Source: Kwoniella bestiolae CBS 10118
Taxonomy: Eukaryota > Basidiomycota > Tremellomycetes > Tremellales > Cryptococcaceae
Length of the DNA stretch: 64,000 nucleotides
Reading direction: 5' to 3'
NCBI RefSeq assembly: GCF_000512585.2
Contig: NC_089241.1
Span: 7,582,001-7,646,000, forward strand
A program made the translations under genes and the position numbers. Of the stretch, positions 1 to 10,674 are shown in pieces; the stretch's first letter is position 1, and each line of letters starts with the position of its first letter. Below the pieces are notes generated by a model, which saw only the letters and a program-made list of their open reading frames with translations, made no database searches and was not told where the DNA came from.

Positions 1-916
1 CAGGAATATGAGGACGATACCTTCGATGTGGTCCATGTGAGGGACATACATGCCGGAGTGAGTGATGGGCATCGTGCAATCAGCCTTACCTCGTGAGTAG
101 TTTGACTGAGCCATATTGACCTTTCTCTGCAGATGCCAGATTATCACGACATGTTGACCGAGTGTGTCCGCGTACTACGGCCGGGCGGTTATCTCCTTGT
201 GAAAGAGATAGAATGGGTGCCGGATGTGCTGGATGGGGGCGACGCCGAAGAAAGGTTCCCTGCCATCTGCGCGTGAGTGTTCGATCGCTGTGTACTGAGT
301 GATACTGTATCAGCTGATCCTGGCGGTTGATGGGAACGGGTTCACACAGGATCTTGTAAGTCATGTCAGCTCATCAACATCAGGTGTGAGATAATCAAGT
401 TTGCTCTCTTTGACTTAGAGGCTCGTTTCGCGATGCTCTATCGGAACGGTTCCTCGATCCATTGGTAGGTGTGAACCTCGAATCGTACATCGACAACGTC
501 TCTGGACTATGCGACGTGCATTATACGAGACATATGGTCCCGATGACACCTTGGTCTGATGGTGAGTCTGGGTCGATCTGCTCATCCACGGGATCACCAC
601 GTAGCTTAAGGGAAGGATGGCTGATTTTCATCTGACTACAGACCCAATACTCAACTACACCGGCCAGATGACCCGACTAGCCATGGCGATCCTAGGCGGG
701 ACGATCCGCGTGATGTTAATGGACCATGGCGAGTCAGACCCCGATGGGAGGTATGCAGCGGGTATAGAGGAGTTGAAGGATCTGTCGGGTCAGCCAATAT
801 GGTATTTCGGGAGTGTGGTGGCGCGGAAGGAAGGTGATGTGAGTGATCCAGATATGCAGGTGGGGATGGGCCAGGAGGAGGGGGGTACGGGTGGTTGGGT
901 AGGTGATGAGGATTGA
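1..916 (+). CDS. SAM-dependent methyltransferase, 5' end cut by the window
   Basis: The first bases are already coding (reads QEYEDDTFDVVHVRDIHAG), and an intron follows with GTGAGT at about 58. The second exon, from about 134, carries the typical post-I motif of class I methyltransferases: LTECVRVLRPGGYLLVKEIE, where the PGG turn precedes beta-strand 5. Later exons give the helical cap (SYIDNVSGLCDVHYTR, then ILNYTGQMTRLAMAILG) and a C-terminal strand ending in VVARK before an acidic, Gly-rich tail and a TGA at 914-916. The SAM-binding motif I lies outside the window. By family it would methylate a small molecule or protein; no substrate can be named. Joins between about 270 and 480 are ambiguous because two acceptors keep the frame open. 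It is not a pseudogene as far as seen. Confidence 0.75.
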
Positions 917-2957
917 TTGGGATAATACTGTTTCTTTGGTAACTTTGGGGTTAGATAACATATGAGTGACGTATAACGCTGCATCATGTCATACTTTACA
1001 TTGATCCTCGAGTACCGCAGATTCAAAAACGGGCTTGGGTCAACTTTATTCTTTTAGTCTCGTGAAGAAGGTATCAATGTCAATTCCTTTGCTCAGTATT
1101 CAGTACAGTGCATTTGGAGCAAGACCGCCTACCACGAAATAATCATACGAGCAACGTCAGCATCGTGAGGAACAGCAAAGTCAATTCTGGAATATCTCGC
1201 TCGCTACGCACATGAAATCAGCAAAGAAATAGAAAAGGGTATCCTTTAATCCACGATCAGCGCTTTGAGGGTCTTTGCTGTTCTTTCCCTTCAAAGGCAC
1301 GTGGGGAAATGGAAAAAAGGAAGGGTCTCACCCTAAATTGGTACTGTAGACATGTGTTGCGTGGTAACGTAGCGTAGTGATGTCATGTCTTTGTTGGCCA
1401 TGCACATGACTCACGGATGGGCTCGAGCGTCTTGATGATGGCGTGGAGTGTCTTATCTCATGGTATGGGATGTATCATTTTGGTAAAGATGTGATGAACA
1501 ACGAGACACACTTAGAGTGGAGAGAGGTGTCGTCATCCGTCTATAGATTGAGGTGTTATCCGGTTGAACCGGTTTCACTTGGAGTCCTGTATCTATACTC
1601 ATAAGGCTTCGTACTTGTATGCATCCACTCTCGAGATACTATCAGCTCATTACATCAAGCGAAGTGCATTCTGTTCCGCTGCATCCCCTCCAAGATACTC
1701 CATCGAGCTTCGGTTACTGCTTGACGAGGCAAGGCAGAGATAGACGACAGACGCGCAGTTTCCTTTATGGGTATGAAAACCCAGCACAGCTTTTATCGGA
1801 CCAGATTTACCATAAAAATTTGCTTGTAGGTGGTTGACCCGAGGAACCACAACTCCCTTGTGTGTATGTAGTGAGTGTATGGAAAAGTCGTTTTGGTCAT
1901 CCACAAGGATATGGAGCATGAAGGAGCAAGCGCATGTTATATAGCTACATAGTGGTTTGTTGTAGATCTCTTTAGGCTAATTCTCTGCCTCGTTGCAGAT
2001 CACCTAATACAAAATATCTAATCCGCCAAAACGCCAATACCAGATCACCCAGCCTTTTTTAACACCTGCAATTGAAAATTCACTCTCACTCCACTCCACC
2101 AAAAGGGTAAAGGGCAAAACAACCACTACTCAAATCCGCAGTTTCAACATCCATCTATCTTTTCAATCCTTTCATCTTCTTACAATTGGGTCGTATCAAA
2201 CAATCATACCATCTATCACTCCTTTAATCTCTTTCAGCAATCTTCAAACTCATCAATCCGATATCTATTAGACACAAAGCGATAATAGAAAAGAGATAAT
2301 CAGATCACAGTATATCATGTGTGAGTGACCTTCGTCATATCATCTTAATCGAGGAAACAACGACATCCACACATCCCCTTTTTCTGTGAAATCCGTAGTT
2401 GTGCGTTGTCATTACCCCATACTTTAGACTGCTTGTTTCTTTATTCTAGAACAACTGCACCTTGGTTCATCGCTTTTTCTTCCCACGAGTTCAAGTTCTA
2501 GTTTTGTTGCGTACGCAGGTAAAGCGGATTTGTGCGGAGGGAAAGACCAAAGACCCTTTTTGTGCAGGATCAAGGATTATATCGTCACTGTACGAGTGGT
2601 TGTAATCACACAGCTCTCCCTCTTGACCTCATCCTCATCCGCACAGATCTTCTTTCGTACTACTGTAGTATCACACAACTAAAACCTTTTCCAACCCATC
2701 CATCCTTGACCTACCTTTCTACCTCGTTGTCTCTGTTGTTTCGTTACCTCGTCGCTACACATATCAAAACATAACAACCACTTGAAAACACCAACGACGG
2801 CCTCTCATTCTTCTCATTAACATCATACCATCATCATACTATCACTTCACCAAACGTCATTCATTCTTTCTGTTCTGCCTGGTTACCACATAATCATCAC
2901 TCCATCTATTCAGAATCTCTCATTTCCTCAACCATTTGCCACCCGTAATTACCCAAC
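917..2957. other. intergenic DNA and probable long 5' leader
   Basis: About 2 kb without a supported gene. The part from about 2030 to 2957 is strongly pyrimidine-biased with many CAAC, TCATC and CTTTC runs, which is how fungal promoters and 5' leaders of highly expressed genes look; it probably belongs to the membrane-protein gene that starts at 2958. A GTGAGTGA at about 2320 followed by AG dinucleotides could be a leader intron. A paired CCGGTTGAACCGGTT site is at 1560-1574. I saw nothing else. Confidence 0.5.
1560..1575. promoter_or_regulatory. paired CCGGTT/AACCGGTT sites (Grainyhead/CP2-like)
   Basis: Two CCGGTT cores lie 9 bp apart, the second inside the palindrome AACCGGTT (1567-1574). 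AACCGGTT is the known consensus of Grainyhead/CP2 transcription factors, which exist in fungi. Assignment as a binding site is inference from sequence only; related sites recur at 14418 and 28271. Confidence 0.3.
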
Positions 2958-4500
2958 ATGGCGGAAACTTCACCTGACCCAGATGCAGGAACCTCCGCTG
3001 ACGTCTCTACCTCGGCTACTTCTTCAACAGCTTCTTCAGCTGTAGTATCCCCATCAGAAGGGACCACCTCACCCCCGGTCCAATCAAGTACCTCGTCTGC
3101 CCCTCCACCCGTTTCTTCCTCAACCACTTCAAGCCAAGCTGCCGAATCTTCTACATCAAGCGATGCAGGTGCATCTTCCGCCAACCCCACCTCATCTCAA
3201 GGTCAGACATCCGCTTCACCCGGAGGATCAGTCTCTGCAAGTGCAACCTCCGGAGGAAGTGGCGCTTCAGCCTCGGGAAGTGCTAGTGTTACGTCCGCAC
3301 CGGGAAGCTCAAGTGGAGCGAGCGGGTCAGCAGCAGCTTCCTCGGCTACTTCCGTCCCTGCTGGATCACAATCTGTATCAGGTGGTTCAACTGTTGTGTG
3401 AGTGGCAGGCCATCAATCACGATCATCCCATCAATAACCAGATACAGTGGAGTCGATCTGTTGCTGATCAGTTTGGAATGATAGCTACGTCACCGTCACA
3501 GATGCCAATGGATCGGTGGTGGTCACTCCTACAGCGACTGTAGGTGCTGGATCTGGAAATGGTGGTGGTGGATCTAGTGAGTCTGTCGCTTGCTCAAAGT
3601 CACGCTTGTCTACAGACAATAATCTTGTTATTCTTTCACTGTAGACACCGGTGCCATCGTTGGTGGAGTCGTAGGGGGTGTCGTCGGTCTCGCTCTCATT
3701 GGTATCCTTTTATGGTTCTTGTTGAAGAGAAGGAAGTCCAACCGAGATGACTTTGACGATATGATGGTGAGCGATTTCCCCTCTTCCCTTGACCCAATAC
3801 AACCCTAAACTTACCTTGTTGGTGCTTGTACAGTTCGACCCCGGAAGACCAGAACATCAAGCGCCCATCGACCTCGGACAAGAAGGCAATGACCCAACTG
3901 TCGAACCATACTACACCCCAGGTGTGGCATCTACCACCCAATCACCCGAGATGGCCCAATACCCCAGATCAGCGGTCACCAGCTCCGACGGTGGATACGG
4001 TCCTCAATCAACAGGAACGTCAGCTGGATTCGCTGGACGAGGAGCAGGAGGATACGACATGCAGAATATGGCTACCATGCCTATGCCCACTGCTCATCCG
4101 ACTGGTATTGCCCCTGAAGCCGCTGGTGCCGCCGGTGCTGCTGGAGCAGGAGGTTTGGCAGCCGGTGGAATGACCGCCAAACAACGGGAAGCTTACCAGG
4201 AATCCCAAAGGTTCAGAGTCCAGAACCAAGGTGGATATGGTGGTGCTGGACCTGCTGCTGCTGGTGGGAGTGGGTCGGACCAACAGGCTCATGCCCAACC
4301 GATGAGCCCAACGGGAACTTCAACATCGGCTCCAGTTACTGTTCACGAAGATGGTGGTGAATTCCGGGGTGAGGAGGAGCCCTCCTATGGGGCTGAGATA
4401 CCACCCACGTGAGTTGGCATGCGCACAATAATCTCATGGTTGCATCGACTGACCCCTTGCTGGTTCGGATAGATACGACTCGATCGGTAGAAGGGAATAG
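2958..4500 (+). CDS. Ser/Thr-rich single-pass membrane protein, Mid2/WSC-like
   Basis: Exon 1 (to about 3399) encodes roughly 147 residues that are mostly Ser, Ala, Thr and Gly, a stalk expected to be O-mannosylated. Exon 2 continues with VYVTVTDANGSVVVTP, and exon 3 (from about 3646) gives the membrane helix AIVGGVVGGVVGLALIGILL closed by the stop-transfer KRRK. The cytoplasmic part (from about 3835) is long, Gly/Ala-rich and ends YDSIGRRE at a TAG, 4498-4500. This is the layout of fungal wall-stress sensors (Mid2/Wsc), which relay cell-wall damage to the Rho1-PKC pathway; the function is inferred from architecture only. No cleavable signal peptide is visible: the protein begins MAETSPDPDAG, so either the membrane helix acts as a reverse signal anchor or an upstream exon exists. 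The tail carries a PPTY motif assembled over the last intron. Confidence 0.75.
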
Positions 4501-5058
4501 ACCTATTCTAGATTGGTACCAATAGGATCAGCCGTGTGGCGGAGTCTACTGACTGTCAAGGAAAATACAAAACCCATCAATCACCCAGTCCCAAACTTTT
4601 GTACATAGATCAAATACTTCGCTTTCCCATCATTAATGGACATTATCTCGTTCGTCTCAAATCAAACAAATCAGATCGATCGACACTCGCTTTCGTTTTC
4701 AGTATCCCATTGTAGAATTCTAAATCCATAGTAGTCTCGTGAATCTTTTGATATAGTATAATTACGAGTTGATATACCTGCTCAAGTCAAAGAGAGAGAG
4801 AGAGAGACCCTTGATGGGGATGAAGAAAACGAGAAGGGGTGATATATCAAGAAAACATATATGCATGTACAGAATATGTCAATAGTCGCGGGCCTTGAGA
4901 TTTTCTTCTGTTGAATGTTGAGTAGTTTATCTACAAGGGAAAGCAATTGTTTCATTCATACTTGGTTGGACACTTCGCTAGACCTACAATCTGCATTCAT
5001 AATACTAGAAGTCACATATCGTGCCATGCATAATCTAAGTACATCATTGACCCCTACA
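4501..5058. other. convergent 3' region, no gene
   Basis: 558 bp between two convergent genes. It holds an (AG)n run at 4791-4807 and AT-rich stretches likely to contain the poly(A) sites of both neighbours. No reading frame or RNA structure could be supported. Confidence 0.6.
4791..4807. repeat. (AG)n microsatellite
   Basis: A perfect AG run of about eight units in the 3' gap between the membrane-protein gene and ARG8. Confidence 0.9.
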
Positions 5059-6876
5059 CTAAGCCCTCTCTCCACCCTCCGCTATGATACTCAAACAGCT
5101 CTCGACCACTCCCAACGCCTGATCAATCTGCTCCTCACTAACAGTCAAAGCAGGCACGAACCTCACAGCGTCGGACCCAGCCGTCAAAAGCAACACTCCC
5201 CTCTCTCTGGCAAGTCGAACCAGCTCAGAAGGTTTCGAGGTATCTCTAAATCCTATTCCCCTGATCAGACCCCTCCCCCTCAATTTCTCCTGGATCACTG
5301 AAGGGAACAATTTCGGAAGCCTCTCCATCTTCGTGGATAGGTACTCTGATTTCTCTTTGAGCGATGCTAGGAAGGATGGGTCGGAGAGACGTTGGAGAAC
5401 GTGTACCCCAATGGCTGTGGCGAGTGGTTGTCCACCGAAGGTCGTGCCGTGCATTCCTGGGGTGATTGTCTGTGCAACTTTGGAACGGACCATGATGGCG
5501 CCGATGGGGAAGCCGTTTGAGAGGGGTTTGGCCATTGTGATTATGTCGGGGCTGGTGTTTATGAGTGGGTCAGTGGTTTGTTCGATGTTGGGGCATGAGG
5601 AGTATAGTAGGGAGGAGAGTGCAGGAAAGAGATGGTGTATGATAGATACCACGATCGCTTGGATTGGATTTGGGATACTCACTGAGCTTCGATGGGGAAC
5701 TCTGAGTGAGCCCACATGGTTCCTGATCTGAAGAGACCGCACTGCGGGAAGTAAAGGGATCAGCGGAACGTAGTTAAAACCCATACATAACGGTAGAAGG
5801 GGGAATGGAAGATCTCGTATAATAAAGAGGTCCGAGACATCACGGGTGGGAGGGGAAGGGCATTTGAGGATAGCAAGATACGAGAACAGATATAAACCAA
5901 AATCGTACTCACCTGAATCTCATCATAGATCAAGACCGCCCCAACCTCCCTCACCCTCTTCGCAACCATCTTCAAAAACTCGATATCACCCTGTTCGACC
6001 CCACCCTCTCCCTGGATAGGTTCCAATATAACCCCACAAGTATCTTTGTCAATCAACGCATCTATAGCCTCCTGAGAAGTCTCATTGTATTTCCCAACCT
6101 TCACATTAGGGATCAACGGAGCGAACGGAGCCTGATATTTGGGATTGGGCGTGACAGACAGCGCACCCATCGATCTACCGTGGAAGGCATTCGTGAAGCA
6201 TACGATCCCGCTCTTTCCCTCTCCTCCAGTGACTTTCCCATGGGCTCTGGCGAATTTTAGAGCTCCCTCGTTGGCTTCTGTTCCGGAATTTGAGAAGAAC
6301 ACTTTAGCATTGGCATCACTAGTGGTCCCGCCCTGGGTGAACCCCAAACCACCGAATTTTTTGGTATTTTCCACCAAGCTCTTGGCTAGTTCTCCAGCAT
6401 GTTCGTTCCAGTATATATTACTTGCGTGACTCAGTTTCTGGGATTGTTCGTTGATTACGGCGTTTATACCTTCGTCTGAGTGTCCTAAAGCGGTGACGGC
6501 GATTCCAGCTGTGAAATCTAGGTAGTCCCTTTTCAACGTGTCTGTCAGGATGAGGCCTTTACCGTGGGTGATGAGTATTGGCGGTCGGACGTAGGTGTTT
6601 AGGAGGTATTGCGAGTGGTCGGTTATGGTGTTTTGGGTTGCGGAGTGGGAGGAGGCGGTGGAGTCGGGGTGGGTCGGTTTGGTGTATGATAGGTTGGGCT
6701 GGGGATAGACATCGACATTAGTCACTGTACATCTGACGGGAGGGATTGTTCTTCGATGGCATAGCATTTTGTACTCACCTTCAGCTCAGAGGAAGTAGCA
6801 TAACTCCTAATCAAAGATTGTCGAAGCGGGTTGATGGCCCTTGGTCGAGCGAGTCTGATCAAAGTTGGAGCAGACA
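5059..6876 (-). CDS. ARG8: acetylornithine aminotransferase, mitochondrial (class III, PLP)
   Basis: It converts N-acetylglutamate semialdehyde to N-acetylornithine in arginine synthesis. Four exons join cleanly. Exon 1 gives a basic, hydroxylated presequence starting MSAPTLIRLARPRAINPLRQ and running to about residue 33, which fits mitochondrial import. Exon 2 has the class III aminotransferase core, with FFSNSGTEANEGALKFAR, NAFHGRSMGALS and the PLP aspartate in IYDEIQ. The short third exon (about 60 nt) encodes CGLFRSGTMWAHSEFPIEA. The fourth starts at the Schiff-base lysine segment (HPDIITMAKPLSNG, with H split by the intron) and goes on with HGTTFGGQPLA and RGRGLIRGIGF. Total about 478 residues, normal for Arg8. 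The start (ATG at 6876) was chosen because it alone supplies the presequence. Close relatives are ornithine and GABA aminotransferases, but the mitochondrial leader and length fit Arg8 best. Confidence 0.93.
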
Positions 6877-7245
6877 TGTTGGGATAGGGTGGAGAGTGAT
6901 GAGGTGAAGAAGGAAAGGCTTTATGAGCAATGGATGTTGTCTATGAGCCCTACTGTCTGTAGATGAGCAAATTGAATGTGTTATTGTGACCAGGCATTCC
7001 TTATCTCTCTTTGCATTTCATTTCGTTTGACTCGGTTAAAAAGACAGAGAGGAGCAAAACAAATCTTCCGCAGATCCTTCAATCCTTCCGACGGAATCAA
7101 TTCTGCAACTGCACTCTCAAGATCTCTTGTGAACAGTCAACATATATGCATTCGTCAGGTCATTATTGCAAGGAGAGAGGAAAAATAAATAAAGGTCGAC
7201 AGTCTCAAAGATATAGCATATACAGGAAATGACCGTGTCAAGTAC
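6877..7245. other. ARG8 promoter / RPC37 3' region
   Basis: 369 bp on the 5' side of ARG8 and the 3' side of RPC37, both read on the minus strand. I saw no clear TATA element, RNA gene or conserved motif. Confidence 0.5.
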
Positions 7246-8643
7246 CTAGACAATTTGCATCTTATCCTGTCGATCAAGGTAATCCAACGGCCGAGTCTTA
7301 CATGTCAACCTTTCTCGCTTGTCTTCGGGCACAATGAGTTTTTCCAGTGTTTGCGATACTTCCTCGTCCTGTGTTTCCAGTGTATACGAAAGAGCGAGTG
7401 AGCGATGAGAATAAAAAGGAGAGATAAAATTATACATCAGCTTTCTTATTCCATTCAACCTGATCTGTTAAGGGCGAGGGTTACGCACCTCTCCAACCCT
7501 CCATTTATACCCCACCCACGCATCTTCATCCTCCTTCTTAGTCATCCACCACATCTTATTCCTGAAATCCTTGATACTTCCACTCCCATCATTATCCTCT
7601 TCGTCCAATACTTTTCGCTGCGGCGGCTGTTGAGTAGGTTTGGCAGCAGCTTTCTTCTTATCATTCTTCTCGTCGTCTGAATCTCCGCCCGTACCTCCAT
7701 TGGCGGCTCGTCGAGTGGATCGTTCTTTGGCTTTTTCATCGGCATCGTCTAGGTATCCTAGGGATGTACGGAATTGGTGTAGCTTTGATATAGGGTGGAG
7801 GTGGAGTGCGCCTGGTAGAGTTGAGCGGTGATATCAGCTTGAATTCTTGGGACATTACAACCTTCCTATCCCATTGCATGTGAGAGATTCCTAGCACCGC
7901 GTCCATATCTTCGTGCATTGATAGGTTGATGATAATGCTGTCAACGAAAAACCCCACTCACCATCCCGTATAACCCCCGAATAATACCCCGTAGCATTAG
8001 GCACCGGTTCACTCCTCAATCTCATCTTATCACCCCACTTCTCTTTCCCCTTACCCTTCCCATCCTTCTTCCCCTCTTTTTCCTTCTTTGACCCTCCGCC
8101 AAACCCATATCCACCGACAATATCATCTCCTCCATCCCCATTGATCTCCCTCGTATCAGTGACGAAACCCAGATCCCTCGCTCTCTCCTCCCTCCAATAA
8201 CTCTGCCCAGCATCAACGGGAATCTCAATCTCCACTCTATTGATCTTCTCCTTCACTCTCGCTGAGATGTACTTCCCCCTATCCCTAGCCCAGGAGGGTA
8301 CGTTGATCGACCGATGCTGGAGAGGGTACTGATACAAATCAAATTGATTTCCAAGAGCGGTGGACATGTATATAGGGAGTGTCGCAACGGGTTCGTCATC
8401 CTCTGAATCATCTTCCTCGGAGTCAATGTCTATAGCAGGAAAGGACTTGGTATTGAGTTTGGGCAGTGGTGGAGAGGGTGGGGCGGGGATGAAGGTGTTT
8501 GAGGGTCCTGCAGCGTCATGCGAGATCGCTTCGGATGTTTGGAGCTCTGGTCCGTCGGATTCTCGTGCGTCCGGATAGGAGTTGATGCTGTCATTGGTTA
8601 TCTCCATTGGGATATCTGCGGGAGGAGCGGCTTGGTCTGACAT
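7246..8643 (-). CDS. RPC37: RNA polymerase III subunit RPC37 (RPC5/Sin domain)
   Basis: Subunit of the Pol III TFIIF-like subcomplex (with Rpc53), which acts in initiation, termination and reinitiation on tRNA and 5S genes. Three exons. Exon 1 begins MSDQAAPPADIPMEI, passes an acidic region (DIDSEEDDSEDDEP) and enters the family signature ATLPIYMSTALGNQFDLYQY followed by R-x-I-N-V-P. After a Lys/Gly linker it reads NATGYYSGVIRDG, and exon 2 continues ALHLHPISKLHQFRTSLGYL, which is the second half of the RPC5 core (the 'hLHL-P' strand and 'YLD'). Exon 2 ends in a Lys/Asp-rich stretch and WWMTKKEDEDAWVGYKWRVG; exon 3 is a 40-residue tail. About 370 residues in all. It is divergent from the Cys-motif gene across 356 bp. 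Confidence 0.9.
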
Positions 8644-8999
8644 GGTGTTGAGTGTTGATCAATGAGGGTTTATGGTGGAATCGTAGACTATAGTTGAGGG
8701 GTCGGGAAGTTGAATAAACATTTTGGATACAGTTGAATTCTGAAATTATCGAGCAACAGGCGTTAGCCGAAAGTATTGAAAGTTAGGCATCCAAAAGGCT
8801 CATCTCTTGCCACTAGGCATGCCATAGGTTTTACTTACGTAAGTATACCTTCGAGTGGCAAAGATAGAAAGATGTCGAGCTGAATGATCGAATGCGAATG
8901 AATGTGAATGTGAAATGTGAATGACAAATGCGTTAGATATCTACATCGTCTACCTTCATGTCAAGTACGATTCATCGATAGACCAACTCAACCTATACA
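8644..8999. promoter_or_regulatory. divergent promoter between RPC37 and the Cys-motif gene
   Basis: 356 bp separate the two start codons, so both genes must be driven from here. A degenerate tandem of GAATGTGAATGTGAAATGTG type lies at about 8892-8925. No TATA box is obvious. Shared control is inferred from position only. Confidence 0.5.
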
Positions 9000-10362
9000 A
9001 TGCCCCCTCCCGACCAAGATATCCCTTCCTATTCCTCCTCCGCTCCTTCCTCCTCTTCCTCCGATCATCCCGAACCAACACGTCCATCCTCATCATCCAC
9101 CCCACTTCCCCCATCCGATCCTCAACTGAACGATGAGAACGATACATTCTCATCTTCCAAGCTATTCTCCTCTTTATACAACAATAACAACAACCATTCG
9201 TCATCATCCTCATCAAATCCACAGTCAAATCCGCTATTACCAGGCATACCAATAAACACAGCATCAATCCTAGCATCAAAATACGATCCCTCACTATCAT
9301 ATTTCCAATCTTCCTCTTCCTCTTCCTCTGATCAACCATCTCAAGCCCCCAAAGAGATTCCCCGTATACCCGAGAAATGCTTTTCCTTCTGCACCCAATC
9401 AGATGGGGATAGACCATTATGTAGGATGTTCTGTCTTCGCAAGAGACCACCAATCCCATCTCAAAAAGATCAGCTCAAAAGACTAAGACCATCTACATCC
9501 CATCGTCATCCCCGCTCCGATGATTCCCCTATCCCAGAGAAGAGTCATGATACCGACGATGGTATACCATGGTACAAACGCCCTTTCGAGTCCCTTCGTA
9601 AAACAGTCACCCCATACTCTTTCATATATATCAAGGGCACGCCGGATGGAGTTATAGGAAGGTATATGGAGGAACTCGAATGGGATGATGGGGAGTACGA
9701 TTTTGGCAATTTGTCTAGATCAGTCATCAACGGGTCTGCAGTGGTGAAGGGGAAGAGGAGGAGTGGCGAGGGAGAGGGAGAGGAGGGGAAGAGTGGTTGG
9801 ACGTGGTTGGATTGGGGTGAACATGGGTGAGTGTGTGATTTCTTCTATGTGCATGTTGGTTCGAAACGAAATACAACTTGGTTTCATAACTTTGGAAATG
9901 GGTCATGATCAAGCACCGCTATGATTGTTGGTATCGACAATAATCATATAGAAGACTCCTATCCATACGTGTCTAGTAGATACACATCTCAACCAAATAA
10001 AATACCAAACTAACTTCCCTCATTTTGCCCAACCCAGATCCCTCCTCCACCTCCCATTCACAACCCTCTTCCACCCCCTTCTCTCCATCCCCACCACACT
10101 CTCATCCCTCCTCACCCCCTCATATAACCTAATCATGCTATACGAAAAATCCTTTACCGACGGCGGCCAAGCGCGATCCGTAGAGAAGTTCAGTGCGGAG
10201 ATCAAGCGCGGAGGGGCGATGGATATGTTAAATAAGTTGAGTGAGTATTGGGAGAGGAAGGTTATTGAGACTAAGGAACGGAGAGAGGAGATGATGAAGC
10301 AGCTCAAGGAGGAGAGGAGTAGGAGTAGGAGTGGGGAGGTGGAGGGAGGGAAGAATGAGTGA
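9000..10362 (+). CDS. conserved-looking hypothetical protein with CFxxC...CRMFCLRKR motif
   Basis: I do not recognise this gene. Exon 1 starts MPPPDQDIPSYSSSA and is Ser-rich for about 120 residues. A compact Cys-rich segment follows, KCFSFCTQSDGDRPLCRMFC (about residues 122-141, four Cys spaced C-x3-C-x10-C-x3-C), then LRKRPP. Next is a more ordered stretch, WYKRPFESLRKTVTPYSFIY and GTPDGVIGRYMEELEWDDGE. The intron runs from about 9829 to 10037; branch-like CTAAC at about 10010 supports the acceptor, and the join keeps the frame as EHG|SLLHLPFTTLFHPLLS. The second exon is hydrophobic or amphipathic at first and ends in a charged coiled-coil-like helix (SEYWERKVIETKERREEMMK). The C-x3-C-x10-C-x3-C spacing with flanking helices recalls small mitochondrial twin-Cys proteins, but that is only a guess. 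Confidence 0.7.
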
Positions 10363-10674
10363 TCAGCCCGATGGATGAAAAATCAGGTTCAAATTGTGCA
10401 TTATATGACAAGTAATGACGACGAGTGATTTCCAACGGTATCACAGTATATAGTATTTAGGCTTCAGCTGCAGCTGCAACATGGGCCATTACACATGTAT
10501 TTATAGACATCTGCGATTTTGATGTGAACATATCGTGGAGATGCATTAGAGCACCTCACCAGTACATATCTATATATCTTGCATCCCTTTACATCCGCAG
10601 TTTACTGTCTATCATCTATCACTCTAGAGCCAATCTCATCCCTTCCAGCTCTCACTCTTCCTAAGAATACAATC
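10363..10674. other. convergent 3' gap, no gene
   Basis: About 310 bp between the ends of the Cys-motif gene and SGL1. It contains AT-rich runs suitable for poly(A) sites and the short palindrome CAGCTGCAGCTG at about 10465-10477; nothing else was seen. Confidence 0.5.

Noticed and set aside
5600..5660. An ARG8 exon including CPNIEQTTDPLINTS before the PLP-lysine segment
   Set aside because: There is no acceptor AG in phase in front of it; splicing to the later ACCAG acceptor gives EAHPDIITMAKPLSNG, the family sequence.
7540..7745. Separate small minus-strand gene inside RPC37
   Set aside because: It is an out-of-phase reading of RPC37 exon 2, whose own frame carries the conserved RPC5 core.
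10020..10307. A minus-strand frame opposite the second exon of the Cys-motif gene
   Set aside because: The plus-strand exon joins in frame to exon 1 with a branch point and acceptor; the minus-strand frame has no domain pattern.
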